Shown piece by piece: positions 7,936 to 19,266 of a stretch of DNA of 64,000 nucleotides (position 1 is its first letter; each line of letters begins with the position of its first letter). Origin of the DNA: Nitrosospira multiformis (GTDB lineage: Bacteria; Pseudomonadota; Gammaproteobacteria; Burkholderiales; Nitrosomonadaceae); the NCBI RefSeq assembly GCF_900103165.1, contig NZ_FNKY01000001.1:3162001-3226000 (forward strand), read 5' to 3'. A model generated the notes under the pieces. It was not told where the DNA came from, did not search any database, and worked only from the letters and a program-made list of their open reading frames with translations. The translations under genes were made by a program, and so were the position numbers.

Positions 7936-10688
7936 TCTTCGTCTCCCTGCTCGGTATACGTGCGCCGCATTCGCTCATCAATACGGCAGAAGGAGCGCAA
8001 ATCACAGTTGCGGCACGTATGTGGAAATTTCCTGGGGTCAACCTGGGCATCACCGCTGGAGAAACTGACCGCGATGCGGGTCAGATCAGTCCGCCAGGTG
8101 GCAACCAGCTCCTCCCATGAGCCGTATCGGTCACCCGGGCGCGATTCGGACAACATCTTCCCTCCAGGCAGCAGATCACTATCGCGTGCAAGGGCGGCGA
8201 ACCGCATGTCACCCGTCTTGACCTGCGCGAATGCTACCGCTACGGCAGCCGGCTCGGCGGCGACGAGATACAACGGCAACTGCGGCTCCTCTGGACGATC
8301 GCCAAGCATGGTGTTCTCGGACGGTGCCCGAGTCTTGTAGTCGATGATGATGCGGCGTCCATCGCCGAACTCATCGACGCGGTCGAGACACGTCGACAAC
8401 CGGAGTCCGCCGATCTCGATGCTGCGCTTGTCTTCAATCGCTATGACTGTGTAACCGCCACGCGCTTTCTCTTTGTCAAGCCATGCACGTGCCAGCCGCA
8501 CCAGGCGCCGGCGCTCAATCTCCGCGAAACGACCCGAGAGCGTGGTTGGACGATCGCGATGAATACGCACGATTGCTTCATCCGTGGCATGCATGATCAT
8601 TGATTCAAGATTATCATCGCTGATAGCATCCAGCCTACTTTTGGTCTTGAGCTCACTCCATACTTGTGCGAGCACATGGTGCACCAAGGTACCGCGCTCC
8701 ATCGCATCAAGCCCCGTGTGAGGGGTTCTCAGACTTTCCGCGCCAAATCGATGCACCGCCAGCGAGCGAAACGGGCAAGCGGCATGATCTTTTATTACCG
8801 CCGTGCCGCCAGCGACATCGCCGTTTCCGGTAAGCGCCTGGTCGAGTGCCGGTGCCTTGTCATCATCGATGGACTCAAGCCGGCTCGCGCTTTGAATCAG
8901 ATCGCGGTGGCTTGCATAAACGGGCAACACAAGTTCGCGCACAGCAATGTTTGCGATCAGCGGACTGGGTGCAAGTTCGCGGGCATCGCGAACATCGCCA
9001 TGCCGCGGATGACTGAGAATGATCTCATCCGCGCTCGACAGCCACGCAGCAGTAAGCCGCTGCGCGAGTTCCAGTGACGCAACCGCCGAGCCCAGCGGCA
9101 ACTTTTGCGCTCGCTGTAATTCAATCGGCAGAAACGGATTCGGACTTGGCTGCAATGGCCATACATCGTCGGACAACCCCATTACCCAAAGGTAATCGAA
9201 TTCCATGCCCGCGGCCTCGAGCACGCCAAGTATCTGAATCGGAACGTCTGGCGTCCTGGGCTGAAACTGCGTCTCCACTACCATGCGGTAGAGACGCGAT
9301 ACCGCGTTGCTGTACCGCATGCGCGACACAACACAGCCGAGCGTAGCAAAGCCGGCTAAAACTTCATGCCATTTTTCCAGTGCCTGATACTCGGATGAAT
9401 CCAGGACACGCTCGCCAGGAAACCCGGCGATCCGCAGGGCTTCAGAAATTACTCTCGTCAATGCTGAGGGCGTTTGCAGACCGGATAGCTTTGCCTTGCG
9501 AAATTCGGCAAGAGCCGATAGCCTTTGCACCAAAATAGGGCAACTTGCTCCACCGTCGTCACGCTCAATCAGGACAAGCAGCCGTTCGAGCGTAATCATG
9601 GGCTCGGCGCGCTTGCGCAACTGTGCATCGAGTCGCGCGCGATTGACCATTTCAGTCTCTGCCCCGTCGAGAAAAGGCGAACGGAGTAAGAGGCTTACAC
9701 GCTCGAACTCAATTTCCTGCCCACCGAGTTCGAGTATCAGGAAAGCTGCGCTTACCAGTGGATAAGCACTCAGAGCCATGCCAAGCGATGCGTTAAAGGG
9801 CAGCACGCGTCTGGTGGTACCCGGCAGCGATTGCTGAACATCCGGCTCCATCACGGAACCGAATATACGCATGATTGCGCTGCGATATTTTGAAAACTCC
9901 AGAACGGCCACACCAATACGTGCCGTACCATCAGCCTCGATTCGCGCCCGCGCCCATGACGCCGCGCGACGAATCTCATCATCGCTGTCATCACATGCCA
10001 CGCGCCGCGCATTGCCGCTGCGCGGCTGCGGCCTCACCCACATCACCTCACAGCCAGCCTCCTTGAGCTTAATCAGTAACGCCGTCTGCTGTGGTGTGAC
10101 GATATCGAAACCGTAGCAAGCCAGGCGCTTCGGTTTGCTGACCACCGCGTATTTGCATAATTCGCTTACCAGATCGCAAAGGCGCGCGTGATCGATCTGC
10201 CGCGCACGACGGGTTGTTTTCTCATAGCGTTGGGACCAATCCCGAAACGCCTTGCAATCTTCATTGAGCGATAAATTCTTGAGCGGCGGAACGAGGCGCC
10301 ATGCATGGGTAAGCTGCCAGGCTTCGCGCGCAAGCCGCGCGGTGGCCCCGATAACAAGTAAGGGTGCGCCCGTATCTGAATGGCCAATGGCATCCTCCCA
10401 CAAGATCTGTTCCTGAGCGGAGGTGAGGAGTATCGGTAATTCAGACGTTTGCCCGGAATGGAGCGCATCTTCGTAGAGACGCTCAACGAATGCAGGAAAC
10501 GGCAGGATATCCGCCGAATGCCAGGCAGTAATTTCCCGGCTGGCCTGCCGCCCGTCGAACTCGCGTTTAAGCGCGATAGCAAGGCGTCGATTAGGGGTAA
10601 TTACCGTGACGCCGGCTTTCAAGCCGGCGGCGAGGTCCGCGAAAATGTCGCTGAGGGGAGCTTGTGGAAAATTCGGAATTGAAAACAT
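7932..10688 (-). CDS. AddB-like PD-(D/E)XK nuclease, partner of the AddA-like protein
   Basis: A 918-residue protein of the betaproteobacterial 'probable DNA repair protein' type. The N-terminal half is helicase-like without a recognisable Walker A (VTVITPNRRLAIALKREF takes its place). A RecB-type nuclease near the C-terminus has IIIDYKTR with the expected Asp and Lys. One Cys upstream (DHAACPFRSLA) plus a C-terminal CRNCDLRSFC match the four-cysteine iron-sulfur 'staple' of AddB and Cas4-like nucleases. The gene precedes and overlaps the AddA-like gene, as expected for subunits made in equal amounts. The name addB is an analogy, since the protein is distant from the Bacillus form. Confidence 0.88.
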   Translation of the reverse strand: MFSIPNFPQAPLSDIFADLAAGLKAGVTVITPNRRLAIALKREFDGRQASREITAWHSADILPFPAFVERLYEDALHSGQTSELPILLTSAQEQILWEDAIGHSDTGAPLLVIGATARLAREAWQLTHAWRLVPPLKNLSLNEDCKAFRDWSQRYEKTTRRARQIDHARLCDLVSELCKYAVVSKPKRLACYGFDIVTPQQTALLIKLKEAGCEVMWVRPQPRSGNARRVACDDSDDEIRRAASWARARIEADGTARIGVAVLEFSKYRSAIMRIFGSVMEPDVQQSLPGTTRRVLPFNASLGMALSAYPLVSAAFLILELGGQEIEFERVSLLLRSPFLDGAETEMVNRARLDAQLRKRAEPMITLERLLVLIERDDGGASCPILVQRLSALAEFRKAKLSGLQTPSALTRVISEALRIAGFPGERVLDSSEYQALEKWHEVLAGFATLGCVVSRMRYSNAVSRLYRMVVETQFQPRTPDVPIQILGVLEAAGMEFDYLWVMGLSDDVWPLQPSPNPFLPIELQRAQKLPLGSAVASLELAQRLTAAWLSSADEIILSHPRHGDVRDARELAPSPLIANIAVRELVLPVYASHRDLIQSASRLESIDDDKAPALDQALTGNGDVAGGTAVIKDHAACPFRSLAVHRFGAESLRTPHTGLDAMERGTLVHHVLAQVWSELKTKSRLDAISDDNLESMIMHATDEAIVRIHRDRPTTLSGRFAEIERRRLVRLARAWLDKEKARGGYTVIAIEDKRSIEIGGLRLSTCLDRVDEFGDGRRIIIDYKTRAPSENTMLGDRPEEPQLPLYLVAAEPAAVAVAFAQVKTGDMRFAALARDSDLLPGGKMLSESRPGDRYGSWEELVATWRTDLTRIAVSFSSGDAQVDPRKFPHTCRNCDLRSFCRIDERMRRTYTEQGDEE

Positions 10689-10713
10689 GCGGTGACAAGC
10701 GACCGCTGCTGGA

Positions 10714-11037
10714 TCAGCGCTCCAGTTTATCCAGCTTGCCCGTTACCTTCGCCCAATCATCGGCATCGGCCAGAGCATCTTTCTTCTCAATGATAGGTTT
10801 CCAGTCTTTTGATAATTCGGAGTTAAGTGTTATGAAATGCTGTTGATCCGTCGGTACATCATCCTCGGCAAAAATTGCTTCTACTGGACACTCTGCTACA
10901 CAAAGTGTGCAATCTATGCACTCGTCCGGATCGATCACCAGAAAATTGGGCCCCTCGCGAAAGCAGTCCACCGGGCACACATCTACGCAATCAGTGTATT
11001 TGCATTTGATACAGCTTTCAGTTACCACATAAGTCAT
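10714..11037 (-). CDS. fdxA: 7Fe ferredoxin FdxA
   Basis: A 107-residue ferredoxin whose N-terminal 60 residues carry the pattern C-x7-C-x3-CP followed by a CxxCxxCxxxCP-type motif ([12 protein letters not shown]), typical of proteins with one [3Fe-4S] and one [4Fe-4S] cluster. The C-terminal tail of about 45 residues is typical of proteobacterial FdxA. It carries electrons at low potential in the cytoplasm; the partner is not evident. It lies 25 bp upstream of the addB-like gene on the same strand and may be co-transcribed with it. Confidence 0.95.
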   Translation of the reverse strand: MTYVVTESCIKCKYTDCVDVCPVDCFREGPNFLVIDPDECIDCTLCVAECPVEAIFAEDDVPTDQQHFITLNSELSKDWKPIIEKKDALADADDWAKVTGKLDKLER

Positions 11038-11229
11038 GACGGTCCTTGCTTGGCTCTTTGAGAATCCGCAATTTTACCAGAAATTTTATCGGCACCACTA
11101 AACTCTGTTATCCGGTTCTACGACTGATGGCCATGCCATTATTAAGGTTTAAGCCTTGGGATAAGGTTCCTTCGAGCATCATCGCCCCCTTTTAAGCTCA
11201 TGGTACCGGACTCCGTTCCATTCCACCCA

Positions 11230-13254
11230 TTATCTATGAGCATGATGCTTTTTTGTGTTGAACTCCAAAGTAATCATCAATTCGCCCACACTTAGCGGCC
11301 ATTCCAATTTCAGTGTCACGGCCTGCATGATTTTTTCGAATCCGCCTTCTGACTGTGATACGGAATAATGGGGTTGTGCGCGCAATGCAGCTGGAGATGA
11401 GACATTCAATACAATACTTCCAGCCAGCTCATCGTCATCCAGTGTCAGACCGGTCATCGTGGACAATTCAAGCAGCTGACCGAATCCCCCGGGAATCTGG
11501 CCCTGATGAATGTAGCGGCCGCTCCAGCCGTCGCAACTTGGCATGGCAAGATTGATCTCGGTGCTGAACATGCCTTCCACTTCACCCGCAAAATGGTATG
11601 ACACAAGCAGCCGATTATTGGCAAGATCAAAACTTTTTTTTATGTGCAGCGGAAACACATCCGCCCGAAAGCATGCTCTATCGACGGCGGATGTCTCATG
11701 CCGATAACTCACAAATGCGCCATTCAAACGATCCACGAACAGCCCTCGCGCATGCTCGTCAGCTTCCATGTCTACCGCATCTATCTTATGCTTGAAACTG
11801 ACCCGGTCATGCGCCGAAGCGATGCCCGCACCGCTATGTTCGTTCGCGTTATTCCCGCTCCGATGAATTCTATGATGATAATGTTCAGCCTGGCGCCGCA
11901 ATGTATCGCCAAAATTATGCCGCAAGGCATAGGAATCAAGCTCGCAAATGGTGCCGCCGCCATCCAGCTTCAGCACTGCCTGGATCACACCGTTCTGTAA
12001 ATATATTTCCTCCGTCCCGTCAAGATCGGTATCTTCCACGAACCGCGCGGGGCGTGGCATACACGTATCGAGCATCGCTTCCAGTTCCACCATCGCTTTG
12101 TATACCGCACGCCGCAGATGGGGTAGATACAAGCCCCCGAACAAACCATGCCAATAGGCATCATTGGCCTGGGACTCATAGAGCTTGTCCTTCATTAGGG
12201 CGGTGTTTTGCCCCTCCGGCAGGGCAGCCAGCCGCGCGGAAAGGCCTAGCATGCGTTTATGCATCCAGTTGGACTCAGGATAGCGCGAAAAGAAATTTCT
12301 CCAGATACCCCCTCGCAAAAATGCCTTGTGACGTTCATACCAACCCGCTGTTTTAGCCTGTTGCACCAGATCGGCATAGATACTGGCGGGTTGGGCAGGC
12401 AATGTCCACTCATTCATTTCGATATATGAAGTGGTGGGCAAATACACGATACCGCGGGTTCTTCCCCCGCTATGATAGTCGCGATAATGCTGGGTACGAA
12501 TCCTGGAGGATGCCAGCACACCCTGAATGAATTGATCGAGCCAACCCTTTTCATATACCCATTGATACGTTTCCGGCCATATACCGAACTTTTCAATGTC
12601 ATCAAAATAAATCGCCGCATTGCCGCCGCCAGCTAGGCTGTACTCAGCGAGCGACTCGATATAGGCCACGACTTCATTCGCCGGAGAAAACGGCAGCTTG
12701 TAACGCAATGCTTCCGAGATAGGGAAGAGATTGAGCTTACGCCCGTCCTCTTCGGTGGTGAAATAGCCATCCAGTTCCGTTGCGGCTTTACCTGCGCAGA
12801 GAAAATGATAATCATCCACGATCACATAGCGGATGCCGCAATCGGCCAGCGCGGGAACCACGGTCGACTCCCAGACACGCTCTGTCAGCCACGCCCCTTG
12901 AGGGCGCTGCCCCAGTTTCGTTTCCAGCTTATCCGAGAATGTCTGGATTTGTCCGATACGATCGCGGGTGGGAATCGCCGCCAATACGGGTTCGGTGTCG
13001 CCCGCACCGAATAGCTCAACCTGTCCACGTGCCACCATTTCCCGCAACAACGCCATATCCTCTGGATAACGGTCGATCAGATAGTCCAATAGCCAGCCGG
13101 AAATGTGCATCGCGAAACAGAAATCCGGATAGCGATAAAGTACTTTCAGAAAAGGCTGATAACAGCGCAGATGTGCGTCAGCGAGCACTTCTGGAAAATT
13201 ACCGACAGGCTGGTGAGCATGAACGCCGAAAAGCAGGGAGATGGGTTGGGACAT
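11230..13254 (-). CDS. GH57 glucanotransferase/alpha-amylase
   Basis: A 674-residue GH57 enzyme. Family regions are visible in order: HAHQP near the N-terminus, GQVELFGAG, WLTERVWE with the likely nucleophile Glu, and IYFDDIEKFG with the likely acid/base Asp. A C-terminal beta-rich part matches the DUF1925/DUF1926 arrangement of 4-alpha-glucanotransferases such as the Thermococcus enzyme. It probably rearranges or hydrolyses alpha-1,4-glucan chains. I chose the ATG at 13254 because GAGGATAACTCG precedes it; an in-frame start 33 bp upstream has no better site. It lies in the - strand glycogen group with a second GH57 enzyme and glgC. Confidence 0.88.
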   Translation of the reverse strand: MSQPISLLFGVHAHQPVGNFPEVLADAHLRCYQPFLKVLYRYPDFCFAMHISGWLLDYLIDRYPEDMALLREMVARGQVELFGAGDTEPVLAAIPTRDRIGQIQTFSDKLETKLGQRPQGAWLTERVWESTVVPALADCGIRYVIVDDYHFLCAGKAATELDGYFTTEEDGRKLNLFPISEALRYKLPFSPANEVVAYIESLAEYSLAGGGNAAIYFDDIEKFGIWPETYQWVYEKGWLDQFIQGVLASSRIRTQHYRDYHSGGRTRGIVYLPTTSYIEMNEWTLPAQPASIYADLVQQAKTAGWYERHKAFLRGGIWRNFFSRYPESNWMHKRMLGLSARLAALPEGQNTALMKDKLYESQANDAYWHGLFGGLYLPHLRRAVYKAMVELEAMLDTCMPRPARFVEDTDLDGTEEIYLQNGVIQAVLKLDGGGTICELDSYALRHNFGDTLRRQAEHYHHRIHRSGNNANEHSGAGIASAHDRVSFKHKIDAVDMEADEHARGLFVDRLNGAFVSYRHETSAVDRACFRADVFPLHIKKSFDLANNRLLVSYHFAGEVEGMFSTEINLAMPSCDGWSGRYIHQGQIPGGFGQLLELSTMTGLTLDDDELAGSIVLNVSSPAALRAQPHYSVSQSEGGFEKIMQAVTLKLEWPLSVGELMITLEFNTKKHHAHR

Positions 13255-13463
13255 CGAGTTATCCTCGGGGGAAAATTTTTTCACCACGGACTTATACGGA
13301 TGCTCGGGAGCGCAATGTCACCACGGCTTGGCGCTATGCTTTTATGCGTATATCCATGGTGCAGGAACGTCCATTCTTGCCAAATATGACTGAAATTCCA
13401 CTTCTGAGATTCTTAAGCAAAAAAACTGCCCTATTTATAAAAGGGGAATCAGGATGGCCCATC

Positions 13464-15200
13464 TCAAGAAGCACGCCGCATCGTGCCGCCAGACTCGGGA
13501 GTCCCACCGCCATGGCTGATGGGTTCGAGTACTGTTTTCGGCGTTGGCAGTTTTAGCAGACCGTAAAGATTGGCCAGGTTATCGCGAAATAACTGGTCGA
13601 AGCTTGATACCACGTAAGGCGGATTATAGTCACCTAACCACCAGAACCAGTCGGAGCTCTCGCAGGAAGCCAGTTGCCGCTCGGCTTTGAGCATTTCTTC
13701 GCTGCTCAATCGACCGCTTTGCATTACCAGATCGTAACTATGCTTGGCAGCACACAGGAGATCCCAGGCGTGATTCTTGTCGCGATCGCCGATCCATGTG
13801 GAAAACGTTCCGTATACCCAGCTACCCGCTGCCAATACCGGCAGAGCAGCAGCATCAATATGTTTCAGTGATGTGATATAGTCACGATAGGTAGTGACGT
13901 GAATCGAAGCATGATTCTCAAGAATCTCATACAGATCATTAAGAAAATAGTAACCATTGTACGGATAGTACTCCCACGCATTTTCGCCATCCAGAATCAC
14001 ACTCACCACCGGGTTCTCTCCGGGCAGCGCATTCCGGCCGATATCTTCAAGGGAGTGTACCAAATGCTCAGCGGCGTCGCGCCCAAACCATTTTGCATAC
14101 TCGAAGCCGATCATATCGGATAGTTTCTCATCACGGAAAAAACAGGTAACGCTATCGGCTTTACCTTGTACCCGGTAGGGACGATAGAGATAACGGCCCC
14201 GGTCCTGCAGGTGCTGGTTTGGGTACGAATGGCGTAGACTATTCGCCAGCACGGCTTCGCCGCTGGCGCTCCATTGGCAACCATGTTCCGCCAAGATTTC
14301 CAGGAATGGCGCGGATACGGCGCCTTCCGCAGGCCATACGCCACTGGGGCGTATGCCGAAGCGTCGCGTATGACTCTCGATGGCCGATGCCAGATGAACA
14401 GCGACACGCCCCCTCCCCCCAGGGTAGGCGGGTTCCACGGGCAAATTCTCGTTGGGCATGCTGTCACGAGCGGAGGAGAAATCAATCAGCAGCGGGGCAA
14501 GCGGATGGTAATGCGGCGTGGTGGACAATTCGATCTGACCCGACTCGGCCAGCTTGCGGTAACGCGGAATCAATCCCTGTATCAGGTCCCCAATAAGGCC
14601 GAGTAATTGCACCCGGTCCGCATGGCTGAAACCCCCGCCTTGCGTCATCAATCGCACCACAGTCTCATTGGATCTGCGCACGCTCTCACCCGTCCACGCC
14701 AGGTGATACCATACCAGCAGGTCCGCCAGATACTGGGCGGAAAGGTAGGCCAGTTCAGCCTCACCATGTCCCCGCAACGTCTCGTGCATATCATACAAAC
14801 GCTTATATGCCGGATATGGCTGCATCATCGTTACATGATTGCTGCGAAAACAACTATCGAATACACGCAGACGATCACTGGCGGAGACCTGTTCCAGGTC
14901 AGGCGTCGCCAGCAAACGCAACAGCGGATCCCGTATTTTCCCAGTGGCGAACTGCGCGGCATAGTCCTCCAGTTGATCCAGCAGCACCGGCACAAAATTT
15001 ACAACTGCCTTCATTGAAGGGTGCGCCTCGAGATGAGATACCATATCGGTATAATCCTTGATGGCATGCAGATACACCCATGGCAGCATGAATTCACCCG
15101 TCTCGTAATTACGATAATCCGGTTGATGCATGTGCCACAATAAGACAAAATTTATTGGTTGCATTTCGATATAGACCTGATTCGACCGCTTACGTGCCAT
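13464..15200 (-). CDS. Second GH57 glycoside hydrolase
   Basis: A 578-residue GH57 protein different from its neighbour. Motifs seen are LLWHMHQPDYRN at the N-terminus, GQIELSTTPHYHP, GVWPAEGAVS with the likely nucleophile Glu, and ILDGENAWEYYP with the likely catalytic Asp. This version is commonly found next to glycogen genes and may act as an amylopullulanase-like or debranching enzyme; the activity is inferred. An alternative ATG 12 codons in (15164) would start directly at MQPINFVLLWH. It is 118 bp downstream of glgC on the same strand and probably in the same operon. Confidence 0.87.
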   Translation of the reverse strand: MARKRSNQVYIEMQPINFVLLWHMHQPDYRNYETGEFMLPWVYLHAIKDYTDMVSHLEAHPSMKAVVNFVPVLLDQLEDYAAQFATGKIRDPLLRLLATPDLEQVSASDRLRVFDSCFRSNHVTMMQPYPAYKRLYDMHETLRGHGEAELAYLSAQYLADLLVWYHLAWTGESVRRSNETVVRLMTQGGGFSHADRVQLLGLIGDLIQGLIPRYRKLAESGQIELSTTPHYHPLAPLLIDFSSARDSMPNENLPVEPAYPGGRGRVAVHLASAIESHTRRFGIRPSGVWPAEGAVSAPFLEILAEHGCQWSASGEAVLANSLRHSYPNQHLQDRGRYLYRPYRVQGKADSVTCFFRDEKLSDMIGFEYAKWFGRDAAEHLVHSLEDIGRNALPGENPVVSVILDGENAWEYYPYNGYYFLNDLYEILENHASIHVTTYRDYITSLKHIDAAALPVLAAGSWVYGTFSTWIGDRDKNHAWDLLCAAKHSYDLVMQSGRLSSEEMLKAERQLASCESSDWFWWLGDYNPPYVVSSFDQLFRDNLANLYGLLKLPTPKTVLEPISHGGGTPESGGTMRRAS

Positions 15201-15318
15201 AAATTATTCATGATTACCGTCCCTGATTTCTTTAGGAATTTCTTTATAGGCCCCTGCCTGGAGCGTGTTGCCGCCAAACTCGGGACTTATTCAGGATTCC
15301 TCTGGCGTGACTCCCCGG

Positions 15319-16596
15319 TTACCTGACATGATGTATTCTTTGGTTGAGCATTTCCGGGGTAATCAACGTAACGCCATTTTCGGTGACATGAAATCGTTTG
15401 CGGTCCTCCACCGGATCAAATCCTGCCATCAAACCCGGGGGAATCATACAATTTTTATCCACTATTACCCGTCTCAGGCTCACATTACGGCCGATATCCA
15501 CATTGGGTAAAATTACCGAATCCTCGATGCTGCTGTAGCTGCGTACCTGAACATTGGAAAACAATAGCGAGCGGCGCACCGTCGAACCACTGATAATACA
15601 TCCGCCCGAAACCATTGAGTCGAGCGCCTGACCTCTCCGGTCATCGTCATCAAATACAAACTTGGCGGGCGGCAGCTGTTCCTGATGGGTCCAGATCGGC
15701 CAGTCCTCATCATACAGATTGAGGTCTGGCGTCACATGAGTCAGATCAAGATTGGCCTCCCAGTAAGCATCGATGGTACCGACGTCTCGCCAGTAGGGCA
15801 CACCGGACGCCATGTTGACGCAACTGTCAAAAAAACGGTGAGCGAATACGCGGTGACGAGGCACAAGGTACGGAATCAGATCTTTGCCAAAATCATGGGA
15901 CGAGCGCCGTTCATCATGGTCATGAATCAATTGCTCAAAAAGAAACGATGCATTGAATACATAAATGCCCATACTCGCAAGCACCTGTCCAGGCTGTCCC
16001 GGAATGTGCGCGGGGTCCGCAGATTTTTCCGCAAAGCTGGTGACGCGCCAATCGTCGTTAACACTCATGACGCCAAAGGAACCCGCTTCAGCCGCCGGAA
16101 TGGCGATACACGACACCGTCATGTCCGCGGCCTTTTCCACGTGATCGGCCAACAATTTGCTATAGTCCATCTTGTAAACATGATCCCCACCCAGGATCAG
16201 CACATACTGAGGATCGTGACGGCGGAGGATATCGATATTCTGGTACACCGCGTCGGCGGTCCCCTGGTACCAGGTTTCCTCGATTCGCTGCTGAGCCGGC
16301 AGCAGCTCGACGAATTCCTTGAAGCGTCCGTCGAGAAAACCCCATCCATGCTGAATATGACTGATAAGGCTCTGCGCCTTATATTGAGTAGCAACGCCAA
16401 TCCGGCGAATACCGGAATTCACACAGTTTGAGAGGGGAAAATCAATGATGCGGAATTTTCCGCCAAAGGGCACCGCGGGCTTGGCACGCCAATCGGTCAG
16501 CTGCCGCAAGCGGCTGCCACGCCCGCCCGCCAGTATCAACGCAATCGAATTACGCGTAACCTGGCTATGAAAACGTAAATCGGCTTCCTGTGTCAT
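15319..16596 (-). CDS. glgC: Glucose-1-phosphate adenylyltransferase (ADP-glucose pyrophosphorylase)
   Basis: A 425-residue enzyme that makes ADP-glucose from ATP and glucose-1-phosphate, the committed step of bacterial glycogen synthesis. The N-terminal nucleotide-binding motif [20 protein letters not shown] and [16 protein letters not shown] are clear, followed by GTADAVYQN and, at the C-terminus, a left-handed beta-helix with repeated hexapeptides (allosteric and assembly domain). The start is preceded by GGAGGACTATCCG. It heads a - strand unit with two GH57 genes and is divergent from glgB across a 417-bp gap that must hold both promoters. Confidence 0.96.
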   Translation of the reverse strand: MTQEADLRFHSQVTRNSIALILAGGRGSRLRQLTDWRAKPAVPFGGKFRIIDFPLSNCVNSGIRRIGVATQYKAQSLISHIQHGWGFLDGRFKEFVELLPAQQRIEETWYQGTADAVYQNIDILRRHDPQYVLILGGDHVYKMDYSKLLADHVEKAADMTVSCIAIPAAEAGSFGVMSVNDDWRVTSFAEKSADPAHIPGQPGQVLASMGIYVFNASFLFEQLIHDHDERRSSHDFGKDLIPYLVPRHRVFAHRFFDSCVNMASGVPYWRDVGTIDAYWEANLDLTHVTPDLNLYDEDWPIWTHQEQLPPAKFVFDDDDRRGQALDSMVSGGCIISGSTVRRSLLFSNVQVRSYSSIEDSVILPNVDIGRNVSLRRVIVDKNCMIPPGLMAGFDPVEDRKRFHVTENGVTLITPEMLNQRIHHVR

Positions 16597-17013
16597 CGGA
16601 TAGTCCTCCGCATGTTTTTATCCCGGATGTTTTATAAATTCGCGTGATGAATGCGTGGGATATTGTTTCATAGGGAAATTTTGTGGGAGTGGCGTAGCTA
16701 TTCATACGCCCGACTCAACAAAATTTTCATGCGAAACAAAAGACCAGCGAGGACATGCGTCAATTTATGAAACATCCGAATTATGTTTATACCACTTCTT
16801 TTCTGCCTGTGCACCTATTCGCGATTGCGATGTTTACCATGATGTTAAGCCGATCTAAATCCATAGCCGCGTGCAAGCAAGCTATAATTCTAAGTCCGGC
16901 AGTTGAGCGCTCACTCGTCAGTTTAGAATTATGATTCGTAGAGAATTTCTGTGCCATTTAATTCTCACCTTCTGGGTGAGTCCGCTACGGAGCGGATTTA
17001 GGATAACCCCCGC
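16597..17013. other. glgC-glgB divergent intergenic region
   Basis: A gap of 417 bp between divergent glycogen genes. It must contain promoters for both units, but I cannot place -35/-10 boxes with confidence. Its right third is a degenerate copy of repeat family A. No convincing gene is present; an open frame of 67 codons at 16655-16858 has no ribosome-binding site or recognisable content. Confidence 0.6.
16891..17003. repeat. Family A repeat, degenerate copy upstream of glgB
   Basis: Begins TAAGTCCGGCAGTTGAGCGC and ends GGAGCGGATTTAGGA, keeping the internal TCTCACCTTC.GGGTGAG.CCGCTACG hairpin of the fuller copies at 36964 and 47072. The right terminal repeat is shortened. It ends about 10 bp before the annotated glgB start. 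Confidence 0.7.
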
Positions 17014-19266
17014 ATGAGTCCCAATCCCATGAAATCCGGCATTTCCTCCAGGAACAATCCCATGCTGGAAGCCCTATTGGCCGCACGGCTGCACGATCCT
17101 TTCGCTTATCTCGGCGCTCGCATGGAGCAGGATTACAGCCTGGCGCGCGCATTTTATCCCCATGCCGCTCATGTGTGGATCAATATAGCAGGCGAATTCG
17201 AGCCAATGGAACGGGTCCATCCCGGCGGCATTTTCGAATGGTACGGCACAACCTTGCCGCCCATGCCCTATCTCTTGCGTATCGAGGATGGCAACGCGGC
17301 GCCCGAAGAAGCAATCGTATATGAAACCTATGACGCCTATGCTTTCCCGCCGCAAATTTCCGATCATGACTTGTATCTGTTCAACGAAGGCCGGCTACGG
17401 CAAGCTTATCGCACGCTGGGCTCTCATGCCACGGAAATCAACGATATTGCAGGCGTACTTTTCTCTGTATGGGCACCCAACGCGGAACGCGTCAGCGTGG
17501 TGGGGAACTTCAACCGATGGGACGGGCGAGTACATCCGATGGCGGTTCATGGCTCGAGCGGAGTATGGGAGCTATTTATTCCGGGTCTGCCGCCGGGATC
17601 GCTCTATAAATATGAGATACGCAACCGCCACAGCGGTGAGATTCTTCTCAAGACAGACCCTTATGCCAGGTTTTACGAGTTACGGCCCAATAATGCCGCC
17701 CGCACGCCTGAGGGAGGTGAAATAGCCTGGCTGGATTCTGGCTGGATGGCAAACCGTGCGGCCTGGAATTGGCTGCAGGCTCCGTTGAATATTTATGAAA
17801 TTCATGCCGGATCCTGGAAGCGGCATCCGGACGGACGCTTTTATTCTTACCGGGAACTCGCCCGGTATCTGATTTCCTATGTACGCGAAATGGGTTATAC
17901 CCATGTCGAATTACTACCCGTTTCGGAGCATCCGCTCGATGAATCCTGGGGGTATCAGACAACGGGCTATTTCGCTGCTACCAGCCGCTATGGCTCACCC
18001 GATGATTTAAAATTTTTTGTCGATGCCTGTCATCAGGCAGGCATCGGTGTTTTGCTCGACTGGGTGCCAGCGCACTTTCCGCAAGACGCATTCGCTCTAT
18101 CGCGATTTGATGGTACTGCCTTGTATGAACATGAAGATCCCCGTGTGGGTCTGCATCAGGATTGGGGCACCTATATTTTTAATTTCGGACGTAACGAAGT
18201 GAAATCGTTTCTACTGTCCAGCGCCCATTACTGGTTATCGGAATTTCATTTTGACGGATTGCGCGTGGATGCTGTTGCATCCATGCTCTACCTGGACTAT
18301 TCCCGTCATCCGGGCGAATGGTTGCCCAATCGATATGGCGGCAGGGAGAACCTGGAGGCTATAGATTTCCTGCGCGAGCTGAACGTCATGGTGCACGAAG
18401 AGTTTCCGGGTGCCTTGACACTGGCTGAGGAATCCACCGCGTGGCCAGCCGTATCCCGCCCCACCTATGTTGGCGGTCTGGGATTCTCAATGAAGTGGAA
18501 CATGGGCTGGATGAACGATACACTTTCTTATATTCTGGAAAATCCGGTGCATCGGCGCTTTCACCATGACAAGCTTACCTTCGGTCAGCTGTATGCGTAC
18601 ACTGAAAATTTCGTATTGCCGTTTTCGCATGATGAAGTCGTGCATGGCAAGGGCTCGCTGCTGGGTAAAATGCCGGGGGACGCGTGGCAGAAATTCGCAA
18701 ATCTGCGCCTGCTGTTTACTTATCAAATGACCTATCCCGGTAAGAAACTCAATTTCATGGGTAACGAATTTGCACAAGGGCGCGAATGGAATTCCAGCCG
18801 GGAGCTGGACTGGTATCAGCTAAGTTATGAACAGCACAGCGGCGTACAGGCGGCATTGCGCGACCTCAATCATCTGTACAGCAATATACCCGCGTTGCAT
18901 CAGCTCGACTTTTTACCGGATGGGTTTGCCTGGATAGACTGCCACGACGCCGATAACTCTGTCATCAGTTACATCCGGCGCGCATCCGATGGTTCATTTG
19001 CGCTGGTTATCCTTAATTTTACGCCGGTCCCGCGAACGGGCTATCGTATTGGTGTTCCTTCCCAAGGAACTTATCACGAGATATTCAACAGCGATTCTTC
19101 ACACTATGGTGGAGGCAATATGGGCAATATGGGGGAAATCGATACTTCGGACCAGCCATGGATGGGGTTGCCGGATTCCGTCGTTATCACACTACCGCCG
19201 CTGGCGGGGATTATCCTTTCGCTTGAAACCTCGCGTGGCATTATGGTATCAACGGATGAGGTATGA
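17014..19266 (+). CDS. glgB: 1,4-alpha-glucan branching enzyme
   Basis: A 750-residue GH13 enzyme that forms alpha-1,6 branches in glycogen. The N-terminal CBM48 domain shows [20 protein letters not shown] near residue 150; the catalytic barrel has [22 protein letters not shown] (nucleophile Asp), LAEESTAWP (acid/base Glu) and [12 protein letters not shown]. Length matches the family. The first ATG has no clear ribosome-binding site; an ATG at 17062 is preceded by CCAGGAACAATCCC and is a reasonable alternative that still keeps the LHDPFAYLG domain. A degenerate family A repeat lies just upstream. Confidence 0.96.
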   Translation: MSPNPMKSGISSRNNPMLEALLAARLHDPFAYLGARMEQDYSLARAFYPHAAHVWINIAGEFEPMERVHPGGIFEWYGTTLPPMPYLLRIEDGNAAPEEAIVYETYDAYAFPPQISDHDLYLFNEGRLRQAYRTLGSHATEINDIAGVLFSVWAPNAERVSVVGNFNRWDGRVHPMAVHGSSGVWELFIPGLPPGSLYKYEIRNRHSGEILLKTDPYARFYELRPNNAARTPEGGEIAWLDSGWMANRAAWNWLQAPLNIYEIHAGSWKRHPDGRFYSYRELARYLISYVREMGYTHVELLPVSEHPLDESWGYQTTGYFAATSRYGSPDDLKFFVDACHQAGIGVLLDWVPAHFPQDAFALSRFDGTALYEHEDPRVGLHQDWGTYIFNFGRNEVKSFLLSSAHYWLSEFHFDGLRVDAVASMLYLDYSRHPGEWLPNRYGGRENLEAIDFLRELNVMVHEEFPGALTLAEESTAWPAVSRPTYVGGLGFSMKWNMGWMNDTLSYILENPVHRRFHHDKLTFGQLYAYTENFVLPFSHDEVVHGKGSLLGKMPGDAWQKFANLRLLFTYQMTYPGKKLNFMGNEFAQGREWNSSRELDWYQLSYEQHSGVQAALRDLNHLYSNIPALHQLDFLPDGFAWIDCHDADNSVISYIRRASDGSFALVILNFTPVPRTGYRIGVPSQGTYHEIFNSDSSHYGGGNMGNMGEIDTSDQPWMGLPDSVVITLPPLAGIILSLETSRGIMVSTDEV

